Source: Bradyrhizobium sp. CCBAU 53340 (lineage in GTDB: Bacteria > Pseudomonadota > Alphaproteobacteria > Rhizobiales > Xanthobacteraceae). Taken from it: 64,000 nt of DNA. The notes beneath the pieces are model-generated. The model was not told the origin of the DNA, searched no databases, and worked only from the letters and a program-made list of their open reading frames with translations. Both the position numbers and the translations under genes were made by a program. Every line of letters starts with the position of its first letter. The first letter of the stretch is position 1. The stretch covers positions 7,586,501 to 7,650,500 of the forward strand of contig NZ_CP030055.1 in NCBI RefSeq assembly GCF_015291645.1, written 5' to 3'. This document shows positions 20,253 through 29,302 of the stretch, piece by piece.

Positions 20253-20310
20253 GTTTTGAAGTGCCTGCTCCATCCCACAAGAAACCCAAGGAAAAACTCA
20301 AGGAATTTCC

Positions 20311-21534
20311 ATGAAGAACAAGAAACTCTCCCTGCTGGCCGCGGCGGCGGCCCTGACATTGCTTTCGGTCCAAGCTGCCAACGCACAGAAGGCCTACGAC
20401 ACCGGCGTCACCGACACCGAGATCAAGCTCGGCAATGTCGAGGCTTATTCGGGACCTGCGTCCGCCTATGGCATCATCGGCAAGACCGAGGAAGCCTATT
20501 TCAAGATGATCAACGATCAGGGCGGCATCAACGGCCGCAAGATCAATTTCATCTCCTATGACGACGGCTACTCGCCGCCGAAGACCGTGGAGCAGGTCCG
20601 CAAGCTGATCGAGAGCGACGAGGTTTTCCTCATCTTCAACGCGCTGGGCACGCCGACCCAGACCGCCGTGCAGAAATATCATAACTCCAAGAAGGTGCCG
20701 CAGCTGTTCCTCGCCACCGGCGCCAGCAAATGGAACGACCCGAAGAACTTCCCGTGGACCATGGGCTTCCAGCCCAGCTACCGGGTCGAGGCACGGATCT
20801 TCGCAAAGTATATTCTGAAGGAGAAGCCGGACGCGAAGGTCGCGATCTTCTATGCCAACGACGATTTCGGCAAGGACTACCTCGCCGGCATCAAGGACGT
20901 GTTCGGCGACAAGGCCTCGAAGCTGATCGTGGCCGAGGAAAGCTACGAGACGTCGGAGCCATCGATCGATGCGCACATCGTCAAGCTCAAGGACACCGGT
21001 GCCGACGTCTTCGTGAACATTTCGACACCGAAATTCGCAGCGCAGGCGATCAAGAAGATCGCCGAGCTTGGCTGGAAGCCGATGCATCTGATGACCGACG
21101 TCTCCGTGTCGATCGGCGCGGTGATGAAGCCGGCCGGCCTCGAGGCCTCCGAAGGCGTGCTCTCGGCCGGTTACCTCAAGGACGCCTCGGATCCGCAATG
21201 GAAGGACGATGCCGGAATGAAGAAGTTCATGGCCTTTATCGAGAAGTACATGCCGGGCGCGAACATTTCGGACGCCAATCTGGTCTACGGCTATGCCGCG
21301 GCCCAGACCATGGTGCAGGTGCTGAAGCAGGCCGGCGACAATCTCACCCGCGAGAACGTGATGAAACAGGCCGCCAGCCTGAAGGATTTCACGCCCGATA
21401 CGCTGATCCCGGGCATCACGATCAACACCTCGGCGACCGACTTCGCCCCGATCGAGCAGCTCAAGATGTGGCGGTTCAAGAGCGGCCAGTGGGAGCTATT
21501 CGGTCCCATCATCAGCGCCGAGCCGAGCGGCTAG
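20311..21534 (+). CDS. Branched-chain amino-acid-type ABC transporter substrate-binding protein
   Basis: This 407-residue periplasmic protein has a signal peptide (KKLSLLAAAAALTLL, cleaved near ANAQ) and a type I solute-binding fold of the Leu/Ile/Val-receptor family: GVTDTEIKLGNVEAYSGPAS, NDQGGINGRKINFISYDDGY and YANDDFGKDYL. An AAGGAA site precedes the ATG. No permease or ATPase gene is nearby, so it must work with a transporter encoded elsewhere. Its position after an acyl-CoA ligase suggests uptake of a carboxylic or aromatic acid rather than leucine, as many Bradyrhizobium paralogues do. Confidence 0.92.
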   Translation: MKNKKLSLLAAAAALTLLSVQAANAQKAYDTGVTDTEIKLGNVEAYSGPASAYGIIGKTEEAYFKMINDQGGINGRKINFISYDDGYSPPKTVEQVRKLIESDEVFLIFNALGTPTQTAVQKYHNSKKVPQLFLATGASKWNDPKNFPWTMGFQPSYRVEARIFAKYILKEKPDAKVAIFYANDDFGKDYLAGIKDVFGDKASKLIVAEESYETSEPSIDAHIVKLKDTGADVFVNISTPKFAAQAIKKIAELGWKPMHLMTDVSVSIGAVMKPAGLEASEGVLSAGYLKDASDPQWKDDAGMKKFMAFIEKYMPGANISDANLVYGYAAAQTMVQVLKQAGDNLTRENVMKQAASLKDFTPDTLIPGITINTSATDFAPIEQLKMWRFKSGQWELFGPIISAEPSG

Positions 21535-21558
21535 TTCGGACGGGATTCCGAGACGCGC

Positions 21559-21589
21559 GAGATAGCGGCCGCAAGGCCGCTATCTCTTT
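21559..21589 (+). terminator. Hairpin terminator after the substrate-binding protein
   Basis: A perfect 12-bp stem (GAGATAGCGGCC / GGCCGCTATCTC) with a GCAA tetraloop is followed by TTT. It lies between the rightward binding-protein gene and the leftward XRE-type gene and could serve both strands. Confidence 0.88.
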
Positions 21590-21610
21590 AGGTCCGCCTG
21601 CAAAGGCGCA

Positions 21611-22381
21611 CTAAACGGGCAGGAAGAGTGCAAACGATTCGTCGAGCGTGCGGCGCAGATGATCGCGATAGATCGCATGATTGGCATCATCGGGCCCGAC
21701 CCGCCCCCAAGATGGCTTTGCCACGTTTCTGAGCGGCACATAGGCGATCGGCGCGGCGACCGGCGTCAACTGTGAGCCGGGGCCGGCGCGCAGCGTCGAG
21801 ATGATGCCGTACATCGCGCCGGCCACCGTCGGCCGCGATACCGTAATGACGCGATGCTGGCCGTGCTTGTTGATGACGAGATAGATGAACCCGGACTGGT
21901 GCGGCACCGCGACTTCGCCGGTGTGCTCATAGGCCGCATCGGTTCGCTCGCCTTCGCGAAAGACCAGCGAGGACACTTTCGGCTCCCAGACGATCTCGGT
22001 GCGATAGGCGAAGATCGCATCCTTGTCGCCAAAGGACGGCCGCAGCGTGATGTAGACATCCTCGATCCAGGTCACCGCGCGATGCGAATAGGAGCCGAGG
22101 CTGTCGGGTGCGACATCGTTGCCGGCCGTGGGCGCCGGCGCGACGGGGTTCTTGCGCAAGGACACGCCGAGCGCCTGCTCGAGCCGGACCGTCGTTGCCA
22201 GCGTGAACGGACGGCGGCCGCCGAGCGCCTTCTCCAGCGTCGACAGGCTGAGCTTGGCCTGTTCGGCCAGCTCCTGCCGCGAGATCCGGCGCCTGGCGAT
22301 TTCCTCGCGGATCGTCTCCGCAACCTCGCGGCTCTGCTCGTCCGAAAGCTGCCCGTCGTTGAGTTTATCCGGCGTCTGCAT
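21611..22381 (-). CDS. XRE-type helix-turn-helix regulator with C-terminal sensor domain
   Basis: The first 80 residues of this 256-residue protein form a Cro/cI-type helix-turn-helix (EEIARRRISRQELAEQAKLS then LSTLEKALGG). The remainder is an uncharacterised beta-rich domain (ITLRPSFGDKDAIFAYRTEI, HQSGFIYLVINKHGQHRVI) that may sense a ligand. It diverges from the VIT/vWA-sortase genes and converges on the binding protein, so it could control the sortase locus. This is only positional evidence. Confidence 0.75.
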   Translation of the reverse strand: MQTPDKLNDGQLSDEQSREVAETIREEIARRRISRQELAEQAKLSLSTLEKALGGRRPFTLATTVRLEQALGVSLRKNPVAPAPTAGNDVAPDSLGSYSHRAVTWIEDVYITLRPSFGDKDAIFAYRTEIVWEPKVSSLVFREGERTDAAYEHTGEVAVPHQSGFIYLVINKHGQHRVITVSRPTVAGAMYGIISTLRAGPGSQLTPVAAPIAYVPLRNVAKPSWGRVGPDDANHAIYRDHLRRTLDESFALFLPV

Positions 22382-22567
22382 CGCTAATCCTGCTCCACGG
22401 CGACCATTCTAGCAGGGCGGACAAATCAGCACAAAACCGGACAGGGCCGCCAAGGCGGCGGCCCGCCCGGGCCGGCCGCGGCGGAACATTGCCGATCATT
22501 CTGCTAGCGAAATCAGGCCCTCCCGACCGACGCTCAGGCCATCAGACAGCTTTCGGGAGCAGACCAA
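22382..22567. promoter_or_regulatory. Divergent promoter region of the XRE regulator and the sortase-substrate gene
   Basis: A 7-base inverted pair, CATT-CTAGCAG (22405-22415) and CATT-CTGCTAG (22497-22507), flanks a very GC-rich stretch in the 186-base gap. The two copies lie near the two start codons and could be paired operators. No gene fits here. Confidence 0.35.
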
Positions 22568-24853
22568 ATGGACACCTACGACACGGTCGACAGCCACGAA
22601 CACCCTGACGAACACCCTTGGCTCGGCAGGCTCATCAAGATCGGTCTGTTCCTTCTGGCGCAAAGCATTGCCGTGCTGCTGGTCAGCTTCGTGGCCCTGC
22701 TGGTGAGCTTCGAGACCTCCTGGTCGGCGACGACGGAGCAGGCCAGCCTGCTCCAGCCCGGCGATGCCAAGTCCGGCACCCTCTTCCTGAAAGAGGACGG
22801 CACCACGACCGAAGCCATCCGTCTCGGGATCGACGTCGACGTCACGGTATCAGGTCCGACGCTGCGCACCCGTGTCACGCAAGTGTTCCGCAACCCGACC
22901 AGGGACTGGGTCGAAGCGACCTATGTCTACCCGCTGGCCAGCGACGGCGCCGTCGATACGTTGAAGATGGTCGTCGGCGACCGCGTCATCATCGGCGACA
23001 TCAAGGAACGTCAGCAGGCACGTGTCATCTACGAGCAGGCGCGCCGCGCCGGGCAGAAAGCCGCGCTCACCGAGCAGGAGCGGCCCAACATCTTCACCAA
23101 CTCAGTTGCCAATATCGGTCCCGGCGAGACCGTGCTGGTGCAGATCGAATATCAGGAGCCGGTACATCAATCCGGCAACGAATATTCGCTGCGCGTGCCG
23201 CTCGTCGTCGGGCCACGCTACAATCCCGCGCCAATCGTGCAGAGCGTCGATTTCCGCAAGGACGGCTCCGGCTGGGGCGCGACCACATCCGACCCGGTGC
23301 CGGACCGCGACCGCATCTCGCCGCAGGTCCTTGATCCCACCAAGACTCCTGCGATCAACGCGCCGCTCAATCCGACCACCATCACGGTGCACCTGAATTC
23401 CGGCTTCGCGCTCGGCGAGGTCAAGAGCCACCACCATAACGTCAAGATCGAAAGCCCGGACAACAGGACGCGCATCGTGACGCTCGCGGACGGCGCCGTG
23501 CCCGCTGACCGCGATTTCGAGCTGACCTGGAAACCTGCGGCCGAGAAAGCCCCGTCGGTGGGCCTGTTCCGCGAACATGTCGGAGATGCCGATTACCTGC
23601 TCGCCTTCGTCACGCCGCCCGCCGCGGAGCAAGCCACGCAGAAGCCCTCGCCGCGCGAGGTGGTGTTCGTGATCGACAATTCCGGCTCGATGGGGGGCAC
23701 CTCGATCGAGCAGGCCAAGGCGAGCCTGCTCTATGCGCTCGGCCGCCTCCAGCCGAATGACCGCTTCAACGTCATCCGTTTCGACGACACCATGGACGTG
23801 CTGTTTCCGACCTCGCTGCCGGCCGATGCCACGCATGTCGGTGAAGCGACCTCGTTCGTCAGAGCATTGCAGGCGCGCGGCGGCACCGAGATGGTGCCGG
23901 CGATGCGCGCGGCACTGACCGACAAGCTCGCCGACACCAACATGGTTCGCCAGATCGTGTTCCTGACCGACGGCGCGATCGGCAACGAGCAGCAATTGTT
24001 CGAGACGATCACCGCGATGGGCGGTCGCTCGCGGATCTTCATGGTCGGGATCGGCTCCGCGCCCAACACCTATCTGATGACGCGCGCCTCCGAGCTCGGC
24101 CGCGGTGCCTTCACCCATATCGGCTCCGTCGAGCAGGTGGAGGAACGCATGCGAGGCCTGTTCGCCAAGCTGGAAAGCCCTGCTGTGACCGGCCTCAGCG
24201 CAAAATTCTCCGAAGCCAAGGCCGATGTCACTCCTGCGATCATTCCCGACGTCTATCGTGACGAACCGCTGGTGCTCGCGGCAAAGCTCGACAAGCTCGC
24301 GGGTTCGCTGGAGATCAAGGGGCGCGTCGGCGACCGTCCATGGTCCGTGACATTGCCGCTGCAGAGCGCGGCCGAGGGCAAAGGCCTGTCGAAGCTCTGG
24401 GCGAGGCGCAAGATCGGCGATGCCGAGGTGGCGCGAACACTCCGCGAGATGACGCCGGAGGATACCGACAAGACGATCCTGGCGCTGGCGCTCGACCATC
24501 AGATCGTCACGCGGCTGACCAGCCTCGTCGCGGTCGACAAGACACCGAGCCGTCGCGAGGGCGAGCCGTTCAAGCTCAGCGCGCTGCCGATCAACCTGCC
24601 GGCCGGCTGGGATTTCGAGAAGATCTTCGGCGAACGGCCGCAACAGACGCCGACACAGTTGCGCGAACGCCGCGCCGATGCAGGCCAGCCTGCGGCAAGA
24701 CGGCCGGCTCCTGTCACGCCTGATGCGATCCGCCTGCCCAAGACCGGGACCTCGGCCGAGCTCAAGATGATCGCAGGCCTGATCATGATCGTGCTCGCCC
24801 TGATCCTGTTCGTGTTCAATCGACGTCAGACCTTGCTCACTGACGCCGCTTGA
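22568..24853 (+). CDS. VIT/vWA-domain surface protein with C-terminal LPKTG sorting signal
   Basis: This 761-residue protein has an N-terminal hydrophobic segment (about residues 20-50), a vault/inter-alpha-trypsin (VIT) domain, then a von Willebrand A domain whose metal site DNSGS (370-374) is intact. Its end is a textbook sortase substrate: LPKTG at 723-727, a hydrophobic helix (GLIMIVLALILFVF) and a basic tail (NRRQ). With the sortase next door it matches the proteobacterial sortase-target family (TIGR03788 by memory). It probably displays a binding or sensing domain at the envelope; the ligand is unknown. Confidence 0.9.
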   Translation: MDTYDTVDSHEHPDEHPWLGRLIKIGLFLLAQSIAVLLVSFVALLVSFETSWSATTEQASLLQPGDAKSGTLFLKEDGTTTEAIRLGIDVDVTVSGPTLRTRVTQVFRNPTRDWVEATYVYPLASDGAVDTLKMVVGDRVIIGDIKERQQARVIYEQARRAGQKAALTEQERPNIFTNSVANIGPGETVLVQIEYQEPVHQSGNEYSLRVPLVVGPRYNPAPIVQSVDFRKDGSGWGATTSDPVPDRDRISPQVLDPTKTPAINAPLNPTTITVHLNSGFALGEVKSHHHNVKIESPDNRTRIVTLADGAVPADRDFELTWKPAAEKAPSVGLFREHVGDADYLLAFVTPPAAEQATQKPSPREVVFVIDNSGSMGGTSIEQAKASLLYALGRLQPNDRFNVIRFDDTMDVLFPTSLPADATHVGEATSFVRALQARGGTEMVPAMRAALTDKLADTNMVRQIVFLTDGAIGNEQQLFETITAMGGRSRIFMVGIGSAPNTYLMTRASELGRGAFTHIGSVEQVEERMRGLFAKLESPAVTGLSAKFSEAKADVTPAIIPDVYRDEPLVLAAKLDKLAGSLEIKGRVGDRPWSVTLPLQSAAEGKGLSKLWARRKIGDAEVARTLREMTPEDTDKTILALALDHQIVTRLTSLVAVDKTPSRREGEPFKLSALPINLPAGWDFEKIFGERPQQTPTQLRERRADAGQPAARRPAPVTPDAIRLPKTGTSAELKMIAGLIMIVLALILFVFNRRQTLLTDAA

Positions 24854-24854
24854 G

Positions 24855-24932
24855 AGAGGAGTCCCCCGAACTCCTCTTGCTTGGCGCGCGCAGCTGCCCG
24901 TCCCGAAACCAACGGCCGCGCGCGCCTTTTTT
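24855..24932 (+). terminator. Two hairpins between sortase substrate and sortase, the second a strong terminator
   Basis: Hairpin one is AGAGGAGT/ACTCCTCT (24855-24877). Hairpin two pairs GGCGCGCGC (24883-24891) with GCGCGCGCC (24918-24926) and runs into TTTTTT. Together they should cut transcription of the sortase relative to its substrate, giving an excess of substrate over enzyme, or leave the sortase with its own promoter. Confidence 0.75.
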
Positions 24933-24936
24933 CTTT

Positions 24937-24956
24937 CGTCATTGCGAGCAATGACG
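24937..24956. repeat. Minimal 20-base copy of the 'CGTCATTGCGA' repeat
   Basis: CGTCATTGC-GA-GCAATGACG is a perfect hairpin made of only the outer tips of the longer repeat family found near 13.2, 32.4, 42.7 and 52.1 kb. It abuts the start region of the sortase gene and looks like a collapsed copy. Confidence 0.7.
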
Positions 24957-24968
24957 GTGGTGGAAGTC

Positions 24969-25538
24969 ATGCTACGCTTCATTTCTCCCTTTGCTCTTGC
25001 GCTCATCGGCGCCATCCTGTTCGGCGACGGCGCCTATGTCCACGCCAAAGCCTGGCTCGCGCAGGTGCTGCTGCAGCGCGCATTCGAGCAGAGCGTAGCG
25101 ACTGGCCAGATAGTCAAGCCGTGGTCATGGGCCGATACCTGGCCGGTTGCCCGGATCGAGGTAAAGCGGATCGGCGCGAGCGCCATCGTGCTGGAGGGCA
25201 CGAGCGGCCAGGCCCTCGCGTTCGGCCCCGGTCATCTCGACCAATCGGTTGAGGCCGGAGAACGTGGCGTTGTCGTGTATGCCGCACATCGCGACACGCA
25301 TTTCCGCTTCCTGCGGAATGTTTCCGTCGGTGACGCCATCGAGATCACCCGCCGGGACGGCAAACATTTCCGCTATCGCGTGGATTCTTCGGCTGTGGTC
25401 CGTTTCGATGAATCCGGCATCGATCCCGCGACACGGGATTATGAACTGGTGCTCTCGACCTGTTGGCCGTTCGATGCCGTCACATCAGGTCCCGAGCGCT
25501 ACATCCTGCATGGCGTTCTGGTTGGAGGGAATCAATAA
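24969..25538 (+). CDS. Proteobacterial (class GN-type) sortase
   Basis: This 189-residue membrane-anchored transpeptidase has an N-terminal helix (FISPFALALIGAILFG) and the sortase beta-barrel. Catalytic residues are visible: His107 in AAHRDTHF, Cys165 in LSTCWPF and Arg177 in GPERYILHG. The ATG at 24969 sits behind GGTGGAAG; an upstream ATG at 24951 lies inside a repeat. It should cleave the LPKTG signal of the neighbouring VIT/vWA protein. The acceptor in a Gram-negative cell, which has no exposed thick peptidoglycan, is not established. Confidence 0.9.
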   Translation: MLRFISPFALALIGAILFGDGAYVHAKAWLAQVLLQRAFEQSVATGQIVKPWSWADTWPVARIEVKRIGASAIVLEGTSGQALAFGPGHLDQSVEAGERGVVVYAAHRDTHFRFLRNVSVGDAIEITRRDGKHFRYRVDSSAVVRFDESGIDPATRDYELVLSTCWPFDAVTSGPERYILHGVLVGGNQ

Positions 25539-25652
25539 AGCGACATATCGCTCATTCCATCACGCGGCATACCAACTGGTTGCTACTGAGAAGAACTCGC
25601 CATAGAACAGAGTGACGCGCCACCAAGAAGAACAACCAGGTGAGGTCACGCC

Positions 25653-27887
25653 ATGGAAGCCCAGCTATCTGACGCTCAACTCTCTGCTGCGTCAGTTCCT
25701 GCCCGTCCATGGTCGCCACGGCCCGATGCCAACGACATCGTCAAGGGCATCCACGCCATGCTGCATCCGCGCAATATCGTGCTGGTGGGCGCGACCGACA
25801 AGCCGGGGAATTACGCCGAGCGCATCTGGAACAATCTGGTCAAATACGGCTTCGAGGGCGGGCTCTACCCTGTCAATGCCAAGCGCGACGCCATCTGGGG
25901 CGTGCCCTGCTACAAAGATTTCGCGAGCCTCCCAGAGAAGCCTGATCACGTTTTGGTGCTGGTGCCTGCACGCTTTGCCGTGCAGGTGATCCGCGACGCC
26001 GCGGCCGCCGGTGCGCGATCGGCCACGATCGTCACCTCGGGTTTCAGCGAGTTGCAGGACGAGGAGAGCCAGAAGCTCGCCGCAGAGCTGCAACAGGCGG
26101 TGCGTGAGACGGGCCTCGCCGTCACCGGCCCGAACTGCCTCGGCAATTTGAGCGCCGGCGAAAAGCTCTTCACCAATATCGACGACCGCATCGTCACCAT
26201 GGAACAGGGCGCGGTGGCGATCGCCGGGCAATCCGGCGCCATCGTCATGGCTATCCGGCAGGCGCTGGAGGATCGCGGCGTCGGCGTCGGCTACATGGTG
26301 ACGACAGGCAACGAGACAGGGCTCGAGACGCCGGACCTGATGCGCTATTTCGCCGAGGATCCGAGCGTCAGGGTGATCGTGGTCTATCTCGAAGGCGTGC
26401 GCAACACCAAGGCGTTTCGCGACGCCTGCAAGGCCGCGCGCGCCGCGAGCAAGCCGGTGATCGCACTCAAGCTCGGATCATCGGAAGGTGGTCGCGCCGC
26501 AGCGATGGCGCATACCGGCGCGCTGGCAGGATCGATCGAGACGTTCGACGCCATTGCGACCCGCGAAGGCGTGATCCGCGTAAGCGGGCTCGACGAACTG
26601 ATCGAGACCACCGAATGCTTCGTCCATGCCGCCGTTCCCAAGGGCGGCCGGCTTGCAGCGGTCACGCTGTCAGGCGGCAAGCGCGGCATGCTGATCGATG
26701 CATTCCATGCACAAGGCCTGAACTTCGCGCCGCTGAGCCCGCATGTCAGCAGCGAATTGGCAAAGATGCTCGGGCCGGGCTCGATCGTCGGCAATCCGCT
26801 CGACGCCGGCTTTGCCGCGGTAGTCGATCCCTCCGTCTACATGAAGTCGATCAAGCTGATGATCGACGATCCCGATATCGACATCGTCATCGTCGATGCC
26901 GAGATGCCCAAAGCGCCGCACGAGCTGCGCGAACGCAATTTGCGCATCGTCAACGAGATGGCGAGCCGCGCGTCAAAACCCGTGATCTACATCAGCGCGA
27001 TGTCGATCGGCTTCACCGAGTTCACCAAGGGCCTGCGCAAATCGCTGCCGCATCTCGCGGTGATGCAGGGCATGGACCGGGCAGTGACCGCGATCAAGTC
27101 GCTGCTCGCCTATGCAAAGCTGCGCAAAGAGGTCCCCGACATCATCTCGAGCTCGAAGCCCGCCGCGCGCGCCGTGCTGGAGAAGACCTTGAAATCGGCG
27201 AATGGCGCCGCGCTCGACGAGGTCGCCTCCAAGAAGCTGCTGAAAGCCTATGGCATCCCGGTCTCGAAGGAGGGAATCGCGCAGACGGCGGCCGAGGCCG
27301 CGAAGATCGCCAAGCAGATCGGCTTTCCGGTCGTGGCCAAGGTCGTCAGCGCCGAGATCCTGCACAAATCCGATATCGGCGGTGTGGTGCTGAATCTCAA
27401 CAATGCGGCCGAGGTCAGGAAGGCATTTTCCGACATCGCCGCGCGGGTGGCGAGACTGAAGGGCAAGCCAAAGCTCGACGGCATCCTGATCGCGCAGCAG
27501 GTCAAGGCCGATCTCGAGCTCGTGGTCGGCGCTTCGCTCGACGCCGAGATGGGGCCGGTCGTGCTGTTCGGCACCGGCGGGATCGATATCGAGCTGATGA
27601 AGGACGTGGCGCTATCAGGCGCGCCGCTGGACGAGGTCGAGGCACGCCTCCTGATCGGCCGCACCAAGGCCGGCATCAAGATGCGCGGCTATCGCGGCAA
27701 GCCGGCGCTGCACGAAGCCTCCGCGGTGAAGGCGCTGGTTGGCCTGTCCAATTTGATCGCGGATGCCGGCAACCGGATCGCCTCGATCGATGTCAATCCG
27801 TTCCTGATCAATGCCAGGACGGGCGTGGCGGTCGACGCACTCATCGTGCTCAACAATGTAGCCGCCAAACGCGCCGCGAGGCATTGA
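25653..27887 (+). CDS. Acyl-CoA synthetase (NDP-forming), fused alpha and beta domains
   Basis: This 744-residue single-chain enzyme belongs to the ADP-forming acetyl-CoA synthetase family, which interconverts acyl-CoA + ADP + Pi with acid + CoA + ATP. In order it has a CoA-binding domain (MLHPRNIVLVGATDKPG), a succinyl-CoA ligase-like domain with the phospho-histidine motif AHTGALAG (His287), and a C-terminal ATP-grasp domain (VASKKLLKAYGIPVSKE, VVAKVVSAEILHKSDIGGV). The domain order is complete. Substrates of such enzymes vary from acetate to aromatic and branched acids; I cannot choose. It appears monocistronic. Confidence 0.9.
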   Translation: MEAQLSDAQLSAASVPARPWSPRPDANDIVKGIHAMLHPRNIVLVGATDKPGNYAERIWNNLVKYGFEGGLYPVNAKRDAIWGVPCYKDFASLPEKPDHVLVLVPARFAVQVIRDAAAAGARSATIVTSGFSELQDEESQKLAAELQQAVRETGLAVTGPNCLGNLSAGEKLFTNIDDRIVTMEQGAVAIAGQSGAIVMAIRQALEDRGVGVGYMVTTGNETGLETPDLMRYFAEDPSVRVIVVYLEGVRNTKAFRDACKAARAASKPVIALKLGSSEGGRAAAMAHTGALAGSIETFDAIATREGVIRVSGLDELIETTECFVHAAVPKGGRLAAVTLSGGKRGMLIDAFHAQGLNFAPLSPHVSSELAKMLGPGSIVGNPLDAGFAAVVDPSVYMKSIKLMIDDPDIDIVIVDAEMPKAPHELRERNLRIVNEMASRASKPVIYISAMSIGFTEFTKGLRKSLPHLAVMQGMDRAVTAIKSLLAYAKLRKEVPDIISSSKPAARAVLEKTLKSANGAALDEVASKKLLKAYGIPVSKEGIAQTAAEAAKIAKQIGFPVVAKVVSAEILHKSDIGGVVLNLNNAAEVRKAFSDIAARVARLKGKPKLDGILIAQQVKADLELVVGASLDAEMGPVVLFGTGGIDIELMKDVALSGAPLDEVEARLLIGRTKAGIKMRGYRGKPALHEASAVKALVGLSNLIADAGNRIASIDVNPFLINARTGVAVDALIVLNNVAAKRAARH

Positions 27888-27997
27888 GACCGTGAGGGCG
27901 GAATGGCGAAAGCGGCGGGTTACGCTTCCCTAACCCGCCCTGCGTACCATTGCGGCTCCTTCCAACTTCCCCGCTTTGGTCGTAGAATCGCACCCGC

Positions 27998-28828
27998 ATG
28001 GCACGCGCGAGCAATCTGGTGATCGGGACGGCGACGCTGGCGGTGATCGCCGTGGCGTTCGGCGGCATGCTCGGCGTGCAGAAATGGCGGAGCATCCAAA
28101 GCCGCAGCCAGCTGCGCGTCGTGTTCGAAGGCGGCTCCGCGAGCGGCCTGCGCCGCGGCGGCCCGGTCAATTTCGATGGCGTGCCCGCCGGCCAGATTCT
28201 GTCGATCAAGCTGGAGAGTCCGCGCAAGGTCGTGGCGCTGGTGTCGCTCGACAACGCCGCACCGCTCCGCAAGGATACGGTGGCCGGCATCGAGTTCCAG
28301 GGCCTCACCGGCGTCGCGGCCGTCTCGCTGATCGGCGGCGCCCCGTCCGCACCGCCGGTGCCGCTGGACGCGGATGGCATTCCCGTGCTGACCGCCGATC
28401 TCAGCGACGCCGAGTCCATCGTCGACACGCTGCACAGCGTCGATCGCACCATCGTCAGCAATGCGCCGGCGATCAAGGAGGGCTTGCGCACATTTGAGGG
28501 TTACACGGCTGACATGAGGGGCAAGGGCGACGAGATCGACGCGGTGATGCTCAAGGTCGACAATGCGTTCGCGGGTTTCGACAAGGCGGTCACCAAGATC
28601 GAGGGCGTGGTGCCGGGCTTCGTCGACGGCAAGGCCGACGAGCTGTTCGAGAAGGTGAAGGAGCTGCACGAGCTCGCCGATACCATGAAGAAGAAATCGG
28701 CGAGCTTCCTGGAGGATACCCGCCGCTCGCTGCTCGATGTGAGCGAGACCGCGAACAAGATGAGCGGGACGCCCGCGCCCGTCGCTGCCCCGCGCCCGCC
28801 ACGCAAGCCGGCACAACAGAAGCGGTGA
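27998..28828 (+). CDS. MCE (MlaD-type) family lipid-transport protein, orphan
   Basis: The 276-residue protein has one N-terminal membrane helix (NLVIGTATLAVIAVAFGGML) and a single MCE domain (about 35-120: LRVVFEGGSASGLRRGGPV, VNFDGVPAGQI). A long helical region follows (about 125-250), then a proline-rich, basic tail. MlaD-like proteins form hexameric lipid tunnels between the membranes. Normally they are encoded with a permease and an ATPase, but none is adjacent here, so this one must join partners encoded elsewhere or act on its own. Confidence 0.85.
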   Translation: MARASNLVIGTATLAVIAVAFGGMLGVQKWRSIQSRSQLRVVFEGGSASGLRRGGPVNFDGVPAGQILSIKLESPRKVVALVSLDNAAPLRKDTVAGIEFQGLTGVAAVSLIGGAPSAPPVPLDADGIPVLTADLSDAESIVDTLHSVDRTIVSNAPAIKEGLRTFEGYTADMRGKGDEIDAVMLKVDNAFAGFDKAVTKIEGVVPGFVDGKADELFEKVKELHELADTMKKKSASFLEDTRRSLLDVSETANKMSGTPAPVAAPRPPRKPAQQKR

Positions 28829-28876
28829 CGCTTACCCTCCCTCTCCAGGGAGGATGGCAGTCTCGCTCGTGGCCTA

Positions 28877-29225
28877 TCAGGCATAGCGCTCGACGCCCTT
28901 GCCGGCATAGGAGCGGGTGACATTCGAGAACTCGCTTTCGAAGGTTGCCGACGCCGACCAGCCGTTCATCCAGTTCATCTGCACCGACGCCGTGGTGAGC
29001 GCCTCATCGTGCGCCTGCGCCGCACCGTTCACAACGAAGGCCGAGCCCGGCATCGCCTGGAACACCGCGCCGACCGCGCGGTCCGGGTTGAAATCATGCG
29101 CCCACGCCGCGCGTCCGTGCAGCGTCACCACACCGACGGCGGCAACGAACGATCTATCGGCGCGCAAACCGAGCTCGGTGCGGGTGCTGGTCACGTCCTT
29201 GGCGGCATAGTTGAGCGCGAAGGCA
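28877..29225 (-). pseudogene. C-terminal remnant of an autotransporter outer-membrane beta-barrel gene
   Basis: About 115 codons encode the last strands of an autotransporter barrel: RTELGLRADRS, RAAWAHDFNPD, GSAFVVNGAAQAHDEALTT and NGWSASATFESEFSNVTRSY. Upstream (29226-29262) the frame runs into a CCGGGA-type palindrome, so the passenger and most of the barrel are gone. The end reads VERYA with no final aromatic residue, which barrel-assembly signals need. I read it as a decayed fragment left by a deletion at the repeat. Confidence 0.75.
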
Positions 29226-29262
29226 ATCCCGGGGCTCGCTTCGCGCCCCGGGACGACGGGTG
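29226..29262. repeat. CCGGGA-family palindrome at the breakpoint of the autotransporter remnant
   Basis: The arms of this short hairpin are CCCGGGGCTCG and CGCGCCCCGGGA, followed by CGACGGG as in the longer copies. It lies exactly where homology to the autotransporter barrel ends. Confidence 0.65.
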
Positions 29263-29302
29263 GAGGGCGCGGAAGCAAGCAAGCGCCCCTTACGCGCTTC
29301 CC

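Noticed and set aside
23102..25015. Minus-strand frame of 637 codons
   Set aside because: It is antisense to the VIT/vWA gene and lacks any motif, whereas the sense strand has a complete vWA site and LPKTG.
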